Positions 8,435 through 18,149 of a DNA stretch of 64,000 bases are shown one piece after another. Within the stretch, counting starts at the first letter, position 1. Every line of letters starts with the position of its first letter. Under the pieces are notes generated by a model. That model saw nothing but the letters and a program-made list of their open reading frames with translations, did no database searches and was not told the DNA's origin. Source of the stretch: an uncultured Clostridia bacterium (lineage in GTDB: Bacteria; Bacillota; Clostridia; Lachnospirales; Anaerotignaceae); contig CABSIK010000001.1 of the NCBI GenBank assembly GCA_902477755.1, positions 310,001 to 374,000 of the forward strand, read 5' to 3'. A program made the translations under genes and the position numbers.

Positions 8435-9616
8435 TTATGCGTTGAACACCTCTTCAAAAATCGGCAGGGATTTTTCGATGGTTTCTTTAGATACGCAGTA
8501 GCAAAGTCTAAAGTAACCTTCTACACCGAAATCGTCGGAAGGAACTACCAACAGATTTTTCAGTTTGCATTTTTCAGAGAATGCCTTGCCATCACCACCG
8601 GGTGCTTTTACGAAAAGATAGAACGCACCGTCAGGGCTTGCACATTCATAACCGATTTTCTTCAAACCGTTGTAAAGCAGTTTGCGGTTTACATCATATG
8701 CTTCCAGGTCAGGTTTTTCATAAGCACAACGAGCAACTACACGCTGGATCAGTGTAGGAGGGCAAACATGACCAATAACTCTGGATGCACCTGCGATTGC
8801 AGCGAACATTTCTTTTGCATCAGTCATTTTTTCAGGAACATATACATAACCGATACGTTCGCCGGGCAGAGACAGGGATTTGGAATAAGAATAGCATACA
8901 AGTGTATCTTTGTAGATGGAAGGAACCCAAGGCACTTCTACGCCATCATATACCAGTTCACGATAAGGTTCGTCGGAAATCAGGTATACAGGTCTGCCAA
9001 GTTCTTCACTCTTCTTAGTCAGGATCGCTGCTACTTTTTCCAGTGTATCTCTGCTGAATACAACGCCGGAGGGGTTGTTGGGAGAGTTGATGATCACTGC
9101 CTGTGTATGTTCATTGATCATTGCTTCCAATGTTTTCAGATCAATCTGGAAGTTTTCTGTATCGGCAGGTACATAAACGAATTTACTGCCGGTACTTTCA
9201 ACAAAAGGACGATATTCAGGGAAGAACGGTGCAACTGCCAGAATTTCTGTATCGCTGTCGATATTCAGCGCTTTGCATACTGCAATCAGTGCAGGCGCTG
9301 CGCCGCAGGTGAAATACAGGTCTGCGCCATGGATTTCTGTTCCTGTACGTTCTGCCAGTTCTTTTGCTACCGCATCTCTTGCATCAGCAAAGCCAGGTGC
9401 GCTGCTATATCCATGAACCAGCAGACTATCTTCGTTCTTGATAACATCAATGGCTGCTTCGTTTACAGATGCAGGAGAAGGAATGCTGGGATTGCCCAGA
9501 GAGAAGTCAAACACATTTTCCTTACCTACTACTGCAGCCTGCTGCAAGCCGTATTCAAACAATTCACGAATACAGGATTTTGCACTACCAAGACCATAAA
9601 AATACTGATTATACAT
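8435..9616 (-). CDS. PLP-dependent class I/II aminotransferase
   Basis: A 393-residue fold-type I aminotransferase. The family motif NSPNNPSGVVFS, the SDEPYREL segment (Asp for the pyridine nitrogen) and the Schiff-base lysine in SYSKSLSLPGERIGY are all visible. It lies between the two iorAB pairs on the minus strand. That position suggests it converts an amino acid to the 2-oxoacid used by IorAB, the first committed step of oxidative amino-acid fermentation. The transporter upstream (BrnQ) points to branched-chain or aromatic amino acids; specificity is inferred only. Confidence 0.88.
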   Translation of the reverse strand: MYNQYFYGLGSAKSCIRELFEYGLQQAAVVGKENVFDFSLGNPSIPSPASVNEAAIDVIKNEDSLLVHGYSSAPGFADARDAVAKELAERTGTEIHGADLYFTCGAAPALIAVCKALNIDSDTEILAVAPFFPEYRPFVESTGSKFVYVPADTENFQIDLKTLEAMINEHTQAVIINSPNNPSGVVFSRDTLEKVAAILTKKSEELGRPVYLISDEPYRELVYDGVEVPWVPSIYKDTLVCYSYSKSLSLPGERIGYVYVPEKMTDAKEMFAAIAGASRVIGHVCPPTLIQRVVARCAYEKPDLEAYDVNRKLLYNGLKKIGYECASPDGAFYLFVKAPGGDGKAFSEKCKLKNLLVVPSDDFGVEGYFRLCYCVSKETIEKSLPIFEEVFNA

Positions 9617-9664
9617 ATTTCAGCCTCCATTCTCTTTTGCGTTTACATTTATTTTTAAAAGGTA

Positions 9665-10249
9665 TTACACAAGGCTCATACCTACTTGGATTGCCTTCAG
9701 GTTATCTTCTACAAATGCAGGTTTCACATTTTCGCGGACAATCTTGTTCCAATCAATATCTTCCAGCCCCATCGCTTTGATGATGGTTCCAAGAAGGATG
9801 ATGTTCATTACTTTGCCGTTGCCCAGTTTCACTGCTTCTTCTGTTGCGTTTACAACAGTAACGTCTTTACAGTTATCCTGCATTTCTTTGATGATGTCCG
9901 GAGAATAATCCGCTTTGCCCATGATAACAGGCATAGGCATCATTTCATGGTTGTTGACAACAACTTTGCCATCTTTTTTCAGATATTCCAGCCATCTCAG
10001 AGCTTCCATCTTTTCGAAGGAAACGATCATATCAGCAGAGCCTTTTTCAATAACAGGAGACCATACCTTTTCGCCATATCTTACCTGAGAAGATACGCTG
10101 CCGCCTCTCTGGCTCATGCCGTGGATCTCACTCATTTTTACGTCATATCCCTCTTCCATCAGACCCAGTGTCAGGAGCTTAGAAGCAAGGATTGTACCCT
10201 GACCGCCTACGCCAACCAGCAAAATGTTTTTTGTTCTTTTATCACTCAT
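9665..10249 (-). CDS. iorB: Indolepyruvate:ferredoxin oxidoreductase beta subunit (copy 2)
   Basis: A 194-residue IorB paralogue of the 6041-6613 gene. From the GVGGQGTILASKLL motif onward the two are almost identical, diverging mainly in a short stretch before the conserved NATEEAVKLGNGKVMNIILLGTIIKAM region. The start at 10249 (MSDKRTK) lies 4 nt after the iorA copy 2 stop. It partners the 10254-12032 alpha subunit. Two complete iorAB pairs around one aminotransferase suggest two substrate ranges or a recent segmental duplication. Confidence 0.92.
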   Translation of the reverse strand: MSDKRTKNILLVGVGGQGTILASKLLTLGLMEEGYDVKMSEIHGMSQRGGSVSSQVRYGEKVWSPVIEKGSADMIVSFEKMEALRWLEYLKKDGKVVVNNHEMMPMPVIMGKADYSPDIIKEMQDNCKDVTVVNATEEAVKLGNGKVMNIILLGTIIKAMGLEDIDWNKIVRENVKPAFVEDNLKAIQVGMSLV

Positions 10250-10253
10250 CTTC

Positions 10254-12032
10254 TTAGCGCTCCTTTCCGATTGCCTGTTTCGGACATACCTGTTCACATA
10301 CGCCACAGCCTACACACTGCAAAGAATCGATACCAGCTTTTTTGGTTTCTCTGTCAATGTAAAGAGCAGGACAACCTGTCTTCAGGCACAGCTTACAGCC
10401 AATACATTTATCTGTATCTACAACGTCTTTGGTCTTGTATGCTGTAGGGAATTTTGCTTTATCATCTTCGCTGAATTTCTTCAGAACGCAAGGCCATTTT
10501 GTGATGATAACAGAAGGTTCGTCCAATCCCAGAGCCCAATCCAATGTTTCTCTCATCAGTGTCAGGTTATTAGGATCAATGGTTCTGATGTTTTTCGCAC
10601 CCAGTGCTCTACATACGGTTTCGATATCAATTGCTGTTGCATCACTGCCATCAGCATGTTTGCCGGAACCGGGGTTTTCCTGATGACCAGTCATACCTGT
10701 GATTCTGTTGTCCAGAATTACGCTGACTGTCTTAGAATTGTTGTACAGACATTCTGTCAGGGAGTTGATGCCTGTGTGGAAAAATGTGGAGTCACCCATT
10801 ACACCAACAACTCTTGTGTCTTCACCCTTCTGTTCAAAGGCTTTGGCTGCGCCATGACCTGTGGAGAAAGCTGCACCCATACATACGCAGGAGTCAATTG
10901 CATTGTAAGGTTCTGCAAAGCCCAGTGTATAACAGCCAATGTCACCTGTTACCATGACATTCTTTCTCTTACCCAGTTCGTAGAAGAAACCTCTGTGAGG
11001 ACATCCTGCACACAGTGCGGGAGGTCTGGGAACAACCTTTGCTTTATCATAATCAATGGTTTCAAATTCTTCGCCATGAACACATTTGCGGATTACGTCA
11101 GATGTCAGTTCATCATAAGCGGGGAATGTATTTTTGCCTTTGACTTCAAAGCCCAGTCTCTGTACTTCTCCTTCAATCAGAGGATCGTTTTCTTCGATCA
11201 CATAGATAGTGTCCAGACCTTTGCAGAATTCTACCATCTTCTTTTCAGGCAGAGGATATGTAAAGCCAAGTTTCAGATAGTTTACATCATCACCAAATAC
11301 TTCTTTTGCAAAACAGTAACACATACCAGAAGTGATCACACCTACTTTGCTTCCGTTGTCTTCCACAAAGTTCAAAGGTGTCTGTTCGGAGAATTCTTCC
11401 AACTGTTTCATTCTTTCAGCAAGGTCAACTCTGCGAACTTTTGCATTGGCAGGAACCATTACATATTTCTTTGCGTTTTTCTCGTAGGGTTTTACAGGCG
11501 CTTTTTCCATTCTGTCGCCACATTCAACCAGACCTTTGGAATGACAAGCTCTTGTAGTCATTCTCATCAATACAGGTGTATCAAAACGTTCAGAAATTTC
11601 ATAAGCTTCTTTCATGAAATCTTTCGCTTCTGCGCTGGTTGCAGGTTCCATCATAGGAATCATTGCTGCCCGTGCATAATTTCTGTTGTCCTGTTCATTC
11701 TGAGAGGAATGCTGTCCAGGTTCGTCAGCAGTTACAACGACCATACCACCATTTACACCTGTATATACGAATGTAAAGAGAGGGTCTGCAGCAACATTCA
11801 AACCTACATGTTTCATTGCTGCCAAACTTCTTACACCTGCGATGGATGCACCGATTGCAGCTTCCATAGCTACTTTTTCATTGGGTGCCCATTCAGAGTA
11901 AACTTCCTTCCGTGCAGACATATTTTCGATAATTTCTGTAGAAGGGGTGCCCGGATATGCAGAAGCCACCAACACGCCAGCTTCCCATGCGCCCTGCACC
12001 AGAGCTTCGTTACCTGTCATCAGTTTTTTCAT
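10254..12032 (-). CDS. iorA: Indolepyruvate:ferredoxin oxidoreductase alpha subunit (copy 2)
   Basis: A 592-residue paralogue of the 6615-8393 gene, with the same length and motif order: SAYPGTPSTEIIENM, ADEPGQHSSQNEQDNRNYAR, GDIGCYTLG, GDSTFFHTGINSL, and C-terminal CIGCKLCLKTGCP plus CVGCGVCEQVCP clusters for two [4Fe-4S]. The middle domain (about 190-300) is the most diverged from copy 1, consistent with a different substrate pocket. It follows brnQ at about 90 nt and is the first enzyme gene of the operon. Confidence 0.94.
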   Translation of the reverse strand: MKKLMTGNEALVQGAWEAGVLVASAYPGTPSTEIIENMSARKEVYSEWAPNEKVAMEAAIGASIAGVRSLAAMKHVGLNVAADPLFTFVYTGVNGGMVVVTADEPGQHSSQNEQDNRNYARAAMIPMMEPATSAEAKDFMKEAYEISERFDTPVLMRMTTRACHSKGLVECGDRMEKAPVKPYEKNAKKYVMVPANAKVRRVDLAERMKQLEEFSEQTPLNFVEDNGSKVGVITSGMCYCFAKEVFGDDVNYLKLGFTYPLPEKKMVEFCKGLDTIYVIEENDPLIEGEVQRLGFEVKGKNTFPAYDELTSDVIRKCVHGEEFETIDYDKAKVVPRPPALCAGCPHRGFFYELGKRKNVMVTGDIGCYTLGFAEPYNAIDSCVCMGAAFSTGHGAAKAFEQKGEDTRVVGVMGDSTFFHTGINSLTECLYNNSKTVSVILDNRITGMTGHQENPGSGKHADGSDATAIDIETVCRALGAKNIRTIDPNNLTLMRETLDWALGLDEPSVIITKWPCVLKKFSEDDKAKFPTAYKTKDVVDTDKCIGCKLCLKTGCPALYIDRETKKAGIDSLQCVGCGVCEQVCPKQAIGKER

Positions 12033-12123
12033 AACTATCCTCCTTATCTGCTTTTGGTTGCGTTAGTTTCATATGTTTTTACCACTTCTTTTACATGCTT
12101 CAAATTCAAGAACCTGTTTTGCA

Positions 12124-13404
12124 TCAAGCTTCACTATTCTTGCAGGGGATGAATTTACCAATGATACCGCCAATGATTGCTGGTACGATCCAACCCAAAG
12201 AATATGCGTGCAGAGGCAGGAACTGAGTATATGTCAAAGGCAGGCCAAATCCAGCCAGAACCTCGGACAAGCTGATTACGAATGCGAACAATGTTGCTAC
12301 TCTAATAACATTATCATTTTTGATGTGTTTCCCAAAGAACATCAATACGGACATTGTGATGAAGCAAGGGAAGATTACGGACAGAATAGGTGCTGCCACG
12401 CTGATGATTTTGTCAATACCTGCGTTGGAAACAACGAAGGAGAAAACAGACATTACGATTACGACTGTTCTGTATTTGCATTTACCGTTTGTCAGTTTTT
12501 CCAGTGTACCTGCAAAACCGGATGTCAGACCAATTGCTGTTGTCAAGCAAGCGAACAATACGATAACTGCCATCATGATTACGCCCCATGTACCCAGAAG
12601 CTGTTCTGTAATTGCTACAACCAGAGCTGCCTGGTTATAATCTTCATAACCGCCGGAGGAAACCGTAGCGCCCAGGAATGTCAAACCGCCGTAAACAATA
12701 AACAGCAGAATTGCTGCGATCAGCGCTGCTCTTGCCAACAGACGACCCTGTACATCTTTAGATGTATAGCCTTTTTCTACAACAGCCCCCATAATTGCTA
12801 CGATAATCAAGCCAACACCCAGAGGGTCCATTGTCTGATAACCATTGATGATACCTTCTTTAATTGTTACAACTGTAGATTCGTCTGCGATGGGACCAAT
12901 GGGATCTACAATACCAAGCACGATCAATACAAGAACACAAATTACAAGAATAGGTGTCAGATAATTACCTACGATATCAACGACCTTAGAAGGACGGATT
13001 GTCAGGAAACAAACAACTGCGAAAAAGATAAAGCTGAATACCCAAATGCTAAGGCTGGGGAACATCTGTGACCAACCCATTTCAAAAGTTGTTGCAGCTG
13101 TTCTGGGTACCGCCAAACAAGGTGCAAGACAAGTTGCGATGATGATTGCTACAACCGTTGCCATCTTCTTACCAAGTCTGCTGGGAATACCTGTCATGGA
13201 AAGATCGTTGCTTCGAATGGTTGCAAAGATTGCGATCATGGAAACACCGATGTCAACAAGGAAGAAGAAAAAGAATCCCAGGAACCATTCTGGGCCTGTC
13301 ATTCTCCCCAAATAGGGCGGAAAGATCAAGTTGCCCGCGCCAAAGAAAATCGCAAACATTGTCAAGCCAACCGCCATGATGTCTTTACCCTTAAGATTAT
13401 TCAT
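12124..13404 (-). CDS. brnQ: Branched-chain amino acid transport system II carrier protein (LIVCS)
   Basis: A 426-residue inner-membrane carrier with about 12 hydrophobic segments. The N-terminal MAVGLTMFAIFFGAGNLIFPPYLG and the APCLAVPRTAATTFEMG segment are diagnostic for the LIVCS/BrnQ family, which takes up Leu, Ile and Val with a cation. First gene of the minus-strand amino-acid oxidation operon, read from the promoter near 13690-13718 through a long leader. GGGAG is placed before the ATG. Its presence suggests the downstream enzymes act on branched-chain amino acids. Confidence 0.9.
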   Translation of the reverse strand: MNNLKGKDIMAVGLTMFAIFFGAGNLIFPPYLGRMTGPEWFLGFFFFFLVDIGVSMIAIFATIRSNDLSMTGIPSRLGKKMATVVAIIIATCLAPCLAVPRTAATTFEMGWSQMFPSLSIWVFSFIFFAVVCFLTIRPSKVVDIVGNYLTPILVICVLVLIVLGIVDPIGPIADESTVVTIKEGIINGYQTMDPLGVGLIIVAIMGAVVEKGYTSKDVQGRLLARAALIAAILLFIVYGGLTFLGATVSSGGYEDYNQAALVVAITEQLLGTWGVIMMAVIVLFACLTTAIGLTSGFAGTLEKLTNGKCKYRTVVIVMSVFSFVVSNAGIDKIISVAAPILSVIFPCFITMSVLMFFGKHIKNDNVIRVATLFAFVISLSEVLAGFGLPLTYTQFLPLHAYSLGWIVPAIIGGIIGKFIPCKNSEA

Positions 13405-14559
13405 TACACATTCTCCCTTCCATACAATAGTATAGTTATAAATCCGATAACATCATTTAACGCTCCTTTCCTCCTTTCGTGTTTTTTAAGTAGCATCGCA
13501 CTCTGACCGCAAATACGATGTTTTCTCCTTCTTTTTTTGCACGCTCTCTTTTCTCCGAAATTAAGACACTTTGTATCTTAATTACATAAACTCCTATGTA
13601 CTTTATATGATTTTACATAAATTTCACAAAATGACCATTTAAGCACCTTCCCGAACATAACAAACTATGCACAGTGCACTTTTAAATATATAGTACACGA
13701 TTTGATGCAATATGTCAATGTTTTTGTCAATTTTTTTGCTTCTAAATCACTTTTTAACTATTTTAAGTAATATCAACCAGAAAGAAGCAGATGTAATGCA
13801 AAAAAACTAGGAATTAAGTTATTTATCAAAAACTTTCAATAACTTACTTAAAATTATCCCATTTTATTAGCATTTCTGTCAATAACGAATAAAGTACTAG
13901 TCATTTTCTTTTTATATTGTTTCATAAAGAATTGTGAATCATAAAGCTATATATTCCATTTTATGTCCTACTCGCCCGCTAAATAGTCTATTTCTCATAT
14001 TCTTCCATTTAACGCCTATTTTTTCCCGATATCATCCCTATAACCGCCAAAATCTTGTCATACATTGCCCTTGCATTTGGTTTTGTAGTCATACATTAAG
14101 GAAGACTTTCCTTTTATATACAGCCTTATATTTTAAAGATATTTTTCTGAATGGCCAAAAATTACCTTGAAAGACAACTATTTTCTCAGACAAAAAATAT
14201 GATGTTTTATGTTGTTTTTATTTCCGAACATTCCAACTGCAAAAAAGTATGAAAAAACTTATTTTATATTGTTTTTCATGGCATTCTTCTACATCCGTCT
14301 TGACGGTGATTCTTCAAAAGGTGTATACTTTTAAGTAACACTTGGTTTTTAAACATTGTGAGTTCAAAAATATTTAAGTTGTTATTGTATGACAACTCTT
14401 TTTTTATAATGCTGCCTTTCTCCCACTAGAATGAACAAAATTTTTTCAGCATAAGTCTAACACGCATTTTCAGCTCTGCCTCATGCATTATCAAAAGCTC
14501 GCCTTTTGATTATCAAAACCAGTCGAAATATAATATCATTTAGATGGAGGATTTGTCTT
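13405..14559. other. 1.15-kb AT-rich intergenic region
   Basis: Between brnQ and the divergent GntR gene. It holds the brnQ promoter and a 280-nt leader (13405-13683), then about 870 nt of very AT-rich sequence with no open frame that looks coding. I see no T-box, known riboswitch or tRNA here. A short plus-strand frame around 13934-14170 has low-complexity composition and no family signal. Confidence 0.6.
13690..13718 (-). promoter_or_regulatory. Promoter of the amino-acid oxidation operon
   Basis: On the minus strand TTGACA (13713-13718), a 17-nt spacer and TACTAT (13690-13695) form a near-consensus vegetative promoter. Transcription would start near 13683, giving a leader of about 280 nt before brnQ. 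A short dyad, GTGCACTGTGCA, lies just past the start point (about 13668-13680) and could be a GntR-type operator. Confidence 0.7.
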
Positions 14560-15228
14560 ATGACACTCAAACGAATTTCAATGAGAGATCAGGTTTATGA
14601 AATCATCAAAAGCAGAATATTGTCCAGAGAATATGATTTAGGTGAACCTATCAACATCGTGCATCTTTCAAAAGAACTCGGTATCAGCAACACACCTATC
14701 CGCGAGGCACTGTCTCAGCTGGAAACAGAACGACTGATCACCATCAATTCCAATCAGAAATATCATGTAACCGATTTGAATGAGAAAATCATTGATGATC
14801 TGTGCAACGTTGTGCTGATTCATCTGTTGGGCGCTTTCAAACTTTGTCGTGATAACGGCAAAATGCCTGCTTTGATTTCTACACTGCGCAAAGCATTTGA
14901 GCATCAGCGTGCAATGTATGACACTGCCAACAGCACCGATTACGTTGCCGCTTCTATGGATTTTGAACGTTCCTTTATCATTGCTGCTGACAATCCCATG
15001 CTGGAAAAAACTTATGATGTAGTCATAACGCTTTTGACACTTTCCATCACATATGATCAATTTTCTCATCGGGAACGTAATATTGAAGAACATCGTGAAA
15101 TTTTAGAAGCAATCGAAAAAAATGAGTTTGAAATAGCTCAGGAACTCTTAACAAAACATTATCACGACCGCGCAGATCATATTATGTATCTAAAAAACAA
15201 CCACAAAAAAGAAAAAGATGCAGAATAA
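14560..15228 (+). CDS. GntR family (FCD-domain) transcriptional regulator
   Basis: A 222-residue regulator. The N-terminal winged HTH reads SMRDQVYEIIKSRILSREYDLGEPINIVHLSKELGISNTPIREALSQLETE; the all-helical C-terminal part (about 80-215) fits the FCD effector domain, with HREILEAIEKNEFEIAQELLTKHYHDR near the end. The start at 14560 has GGAGG 9-10 nt before it. FCD regulators usually sense carboxylic acids. Its position, facing away from the brnQ-ior operon, suggests that it controls it; the lactate-permease operon downstream is the alternative target. Confidence 0.88.
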   Translation: MTLKRISMRDQVYEIIKSRILSREYDLGEPINIVHLSKELGISNTPIREALSQLETERLITINSNQKYHVTDLNEKIIDDLCNVVLIHLLGAFKLCRDNGKMPALISTLRKAFEHQRAMYDTANSTDYVAASMDFERSFIIAADNPMLEKTYDVVITLLTLSITYDQFSHRERNIEEHREILEAIEKNEFEIAQELLTKHYHDRADHIMYLKNNHKKEKDAE

Positions 15229-15278
15229 AAAAGAAAGCCAGAATCCACCAACTCAGGATTTTGGCTTTCTTTTTTTCA
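15226..15278 (+). terminator. Terminator after the GntR gene
   Basis: AAAGAAAGCCA and AATCC pair with GGATT and TGGCTTTCTTT, followed by a T run. It starts at the GntR stop codon. Confidence 0.85.
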
Positions 15279-15373
15279 GGAAGGTTTTTTCAATGTTCAT
15301 CTGCTTCCCCTTCGTCCTCATTGAAAGGTTACCCTTCCCACTCCTTCATAGTTTTCTCCTAAAATAAATAAAA

Positions 15374-15417
15374 CCTCCTAGTCTATTTCGGAATCCACCA
15401 AAAGATAGACCAGGAGG
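15374..15417 (-). terminator. Terminator of the lactate-permease/AEC operon
   Basis: On the minus strand CCTCCTGGTCTAT pairs with ATAGACTAGGAGG (one G-U) and is followed by TTTTATTTATTTT. A second hairpin, GTCACCGGTGT with ACATCGGTGAC, lies between it and the gene at 15487-15525; it has no T run. No gene is seen in the 396-nt gap 15229-15624. Confidence 0.7.
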
Positions 15418-15624
15418 AATTGGGAGAGGCATAATCAATGTTCTCTGGCACAGAGTATTCATTTTACCTACATATTTTTAAAGGAGGTCACCGGTGTCGT
15501 GACGCAATAAACAAACATCGGTGACATTTATAAGTAGAAAACATGAGAGTTTTTTCTACCATAATCATAACATACTAAGCCTGTATCAAGTTTTTTCATT
15601 CTCTCTTTGCCTTTGTAATTCTCA

Positions 15625-16551
15625 TCAGCAAAGGAATTCTGCAACAGCCGGCAATGTAATGATGGACAAAATGGTGGACATGAACACATACTGCGATGCT
15701 CTTTTTGCGCTTTTTCCATAGGATTCCACAAAAGACGGCAGCAATGCTCCTGCCGGTGTTCCCATAAGGATCACAAGCACAGCCAATGGCATTCCATCCA
15801 AAAATAATCCGCCAAAGACTTTTGCCAAAATAGGAGTTACAATCAAACTCAGGAAACAAAATGTGTATACCTGTTTATCCTTCATAACTTCCTTTAAATC
15901 CGCTTCTGCAATCAAAAATCCAATATAAATCATGGATAAGCAAACTGTGGTATTGGCAGAGAACTGCAGCGCATCCCTTATGATCTGCGGAAGCACGATA
16001 GATTTTGCAAAACAGATAAATCCTATGATGCCTGAAATAAATACCAAATTCAAAAAGGAATCTTTCAATACCTTTGCGGAATCTTTCATTTTATCAGTTC
16101 CCAGCGCAAGCAGAATGGAACAGACAGTAAACAGGAACAATGTGCTGACAAACATTACCGCTACACAGAAAATCAGTCCTTCTTCCCCATAAAGCGCCTT
16201 GATCAGCGGCTGTCCCATAAAAATAATGTTGCTATACGCGCCGCAGCATGCAAACAATGTGGAACTGGATAATGTCATCTTCATCCATTTTCCAGCAACA
16301 TAGAATACTACTGTTGCTATAAAACAGACTCCCAATGTTCCAGCACAGACTTTTAGAAATCCAACGAAAATCTCTTGTGAATAGGAGCGTTGCAGCAAAA
16401 TGATCATATTGGCTGGAACAGCGACCTTCACCAGAATTACAGACAATTCTTTGGTGTCATTTGCAGAAAGATATTTTCTTTTGTTCAAAACAACGCCTAC
16501 TGACATTAAAATGATCATTGTCAGAAGCTGATTCATCACCATAATTGCCAT
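15625..16551 (-). CDS. AEC (auxin efflux carrier) family transporter
   Basis: A 308-residue membrane protein with about ten hydrophobic segments. The opening NQLLTMIILMSVGVVLNKRKYLS and the later PAGALLPSFVESYGK are typical of the AEC family, which includes malate, malonate and other carboxylate carriers. The ATG at 16551 has AAAGGGG 8-9 nt upstream; a GTG seven codons earlier is less well placed. It follows the lactate permease gene at 36 nt in the same operon and ends before a terminator. Probably an organic-acid transporter or exporter. Confidence 0.85.
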   Translation of the reverse strand: MAIMVMNQLLTMIILMSVGVVLNKRKYLSANDTKELSVILVKVAVPANMIILLQRSYSQEIFVGFLKVCAGTLGVCFIATVVFYVAGKWMKMTLSSSTLFACCGAYSNIIFMGQPLIKALYGEEGLIFCVAVMFVSTLFLFTVCSILLALGTDKMKDSAKVLKDSFLNLVFISGIIGFICFAKSIVLPQIIRDALQFSANTTVCLSMIYIGFLIAEADLKEVMKDKQVYTFCFLSLIVTPILAKVFGGLFLDGMPLAVLVILMGTPAGALLPSFVESYGKSAKRASQYVFMSTILSIITLPAVAEFLC

Positions 16552-16587
16552 CTGTCCGCCCCTTTCTACCACTTACAAATCGCCATA

Positions 16588-18078
16588 TCAAGCCACTGGG
16601 AACAAGACATAAGCATACAGCAACGCCAGCAGACAGTAAAGCAGCCACAAAATACAAATCGGTTTGAACACCTTCCGCATGATGGTGCCTTCTTCCCCTT
16701 TAAATCCTACAGTTGCGCATACTGCAACAACGTTGTTTGTACAAATCATGTTCCCTAAGGCGCCGCCTGCACTCTGGGCAGCAAATACCAAAGGAATGTT
16801 AAAACCAAGAATCGTACATGCTTCATAATGCATGGGTGCAAACAAAATATTGGAACCTGTTGTAGTACCTGCAACAAAGGAACCTAAAGAACCGATGATT
16901 ACTGCAATGGCTGGGTATACAGGCCCCAGAAGGTCTGCAATTACTGTTGCAATCACAGACAGCATACCGCTTGTTTTCATCAGATTAGACAGTGCCACCA
17001 AAGATGCCATGGCAATCAGTGCACCAAATACGCTGCAGAAAGATGTTTTCATATAGCCAGGCATAGAGGATACGTCCTGCAAAATGATAGAAGATACAAG
17101 ACAGACACAAGTAATGGTAATACCAATCCAAACAGCAAAACCCAGCTTGATAAACCACAATGGTGCAAAAAATCTCACCGCAGGCAAAGCCACCAGCAGA
17201 ATTGCATACGCAGACAAGGCTTTCCACGCAGGCATTGAGCTTTTTCCTTTGGATTCATCAATTACATACTGATACTCCTCTGGAATATTGTCATTCTTAC
17301 AGAAAATCTTAATATAGGTAATGGCAACGATCAAAGAACCGAGACCTGCGCAAATGGTAGGGAATTCTGCCCCTACAAATGCAGCGACCAATACCATGAA
17401 GAATCCATACGCAAAACCTGTTACCAGTGCAAATTTGACGATTCCCTTATCCAGAGCTTTTTTACCCCATAAAATAACAAGTACCAGAATTGGCGCTACC
17501 AATGCGCCGAAGAAATGGATGAAGGAGGTATATCTTGAAATATCCATCACATCTACAACATCCAAGAACGCTGCGAAGCCACCAATGGTTGTCAGGCCAG
17601 CCGCGCCAAGAGATGCGGCAATTCCATTAAAAACAAGTGCGCCTACAATCGCAAATACAGGTGGAATGCCAAGTGCTACCAAAAATGGAGCTGCTATGGC
17701 AGCCGGTGTTCCTGCACCTGCCACCCCTTCCAAAAAACCGCCAAAACAGAAAGCAATGATGATAAACTGTTTCCGTTTATCCAATGTCAAACTAGCAATA
17801 ATTTCTTTGATTTTGTCCATAGCCCCTGTTTTAATCAGCATATTCAAAATGAGAAATGCTGACCAAATCATGAATACCATTTTGGCCCCTTCAATAATCC
17901 CCTTTGTCGTTTCGGAGAAAAGAACTGCATTTTCCAGTTTGAAATTCCCATAAAACATGGTGATAAATATGGTATAAACTAACGCGATGGCGGAAACGAT
18001 TGTAGCAGGCTTTTTCAAACCGACAATACCAATCATAACGATCATAATCGGTGAAACTGCCATAAGTAACTGAAGCAT
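16588..18078 (-). CDS. lctP: L-lactate permease (LctP family)
   Basis: A 496-residue protein with about 13 membrane segments. The FGGFLEGVAGAGTPAAIAAPFLVALG and SFVAGTTTGSNILFAPMHYEAC motifs are diagnostic of the LctP lactate/glycolate permease family. The ATG at 18078 is preceded by AAGGAGG. It sits 71 nt after the VOC gene and 36 nt before the AEC gene. Lactate uptake fits an anaerobe that ferments lactate. No lactate dehydrogenase is present in this window. Confidence 0.92.
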   Translation of the reverse strand: MLQLLMAVSPIMIVMIGIVGLKKPATIVSAIALVYTIFITMFYGNFKLENAVLFSETTKGIIEGAKMVFMIWSAFLILNMLIKTGAMDKIKEIIASLTLDKRKQFIIIAFCFGGFLEGVAGAGTPAAIAAPFLVALGIPPVFAIVGALVFNGIAASLGAAGLTTIGGFAAFLDVVDVMDISRYTSFIHFFGALVAPILVLVILWGKKALDKGIVKFALVTGFAYGFFMVLVAAFVGAEFPTICAGLGSLIVAITYIKIFCKNDNIPEEYQYVIDESKGKSSMPAWKALSAYAILLVALPAVRFFAPLWFIKLGFAVWIGITITCVCLVSSIILQDVSSMPGYMKTSFCSVFGALIAMASLVALSNLMKTSGMLSVIATVIADLLGPVYPAIAVIIGSLGSFVAGTTTGSNILFAPMHYEACTILGFNIPLVFAAQSAGGALGNMICTNNVVAVCATVGFKGEEGTIMRKVFKPICILWLLYCLLALLYAYVLFPVA

Positions 18079-18149
18079 ATTACGACCTCCTTCTTGAAGC
18101 CAAAGCAGCGTTCTGACCGAAATTTCAGCCTCACGCTGCTCAGAATCTG

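Noticed and set aside
10224..12152. Long plus-strand open frame opposite iorA copy 2 (also opposite iorA copy 1, mtlA and glmS)
   Set aside because: These are mirror frames of strongly coding minus-strand genes. They are rich in Cys, Phe and His in unnatural patterns and match no family.
13405..13683. T-box or amino-acid riboswitch in the brnQ leader
   Set aside because: No T-box consensus, no terminator/antiterminator pair and no known aptamer could be found by eye.
13934..14170. Possible 78-residue plus-strand gene in the large gap
   Set aside because: No ribosome binding site, AT-driven composition and no family resemblance.
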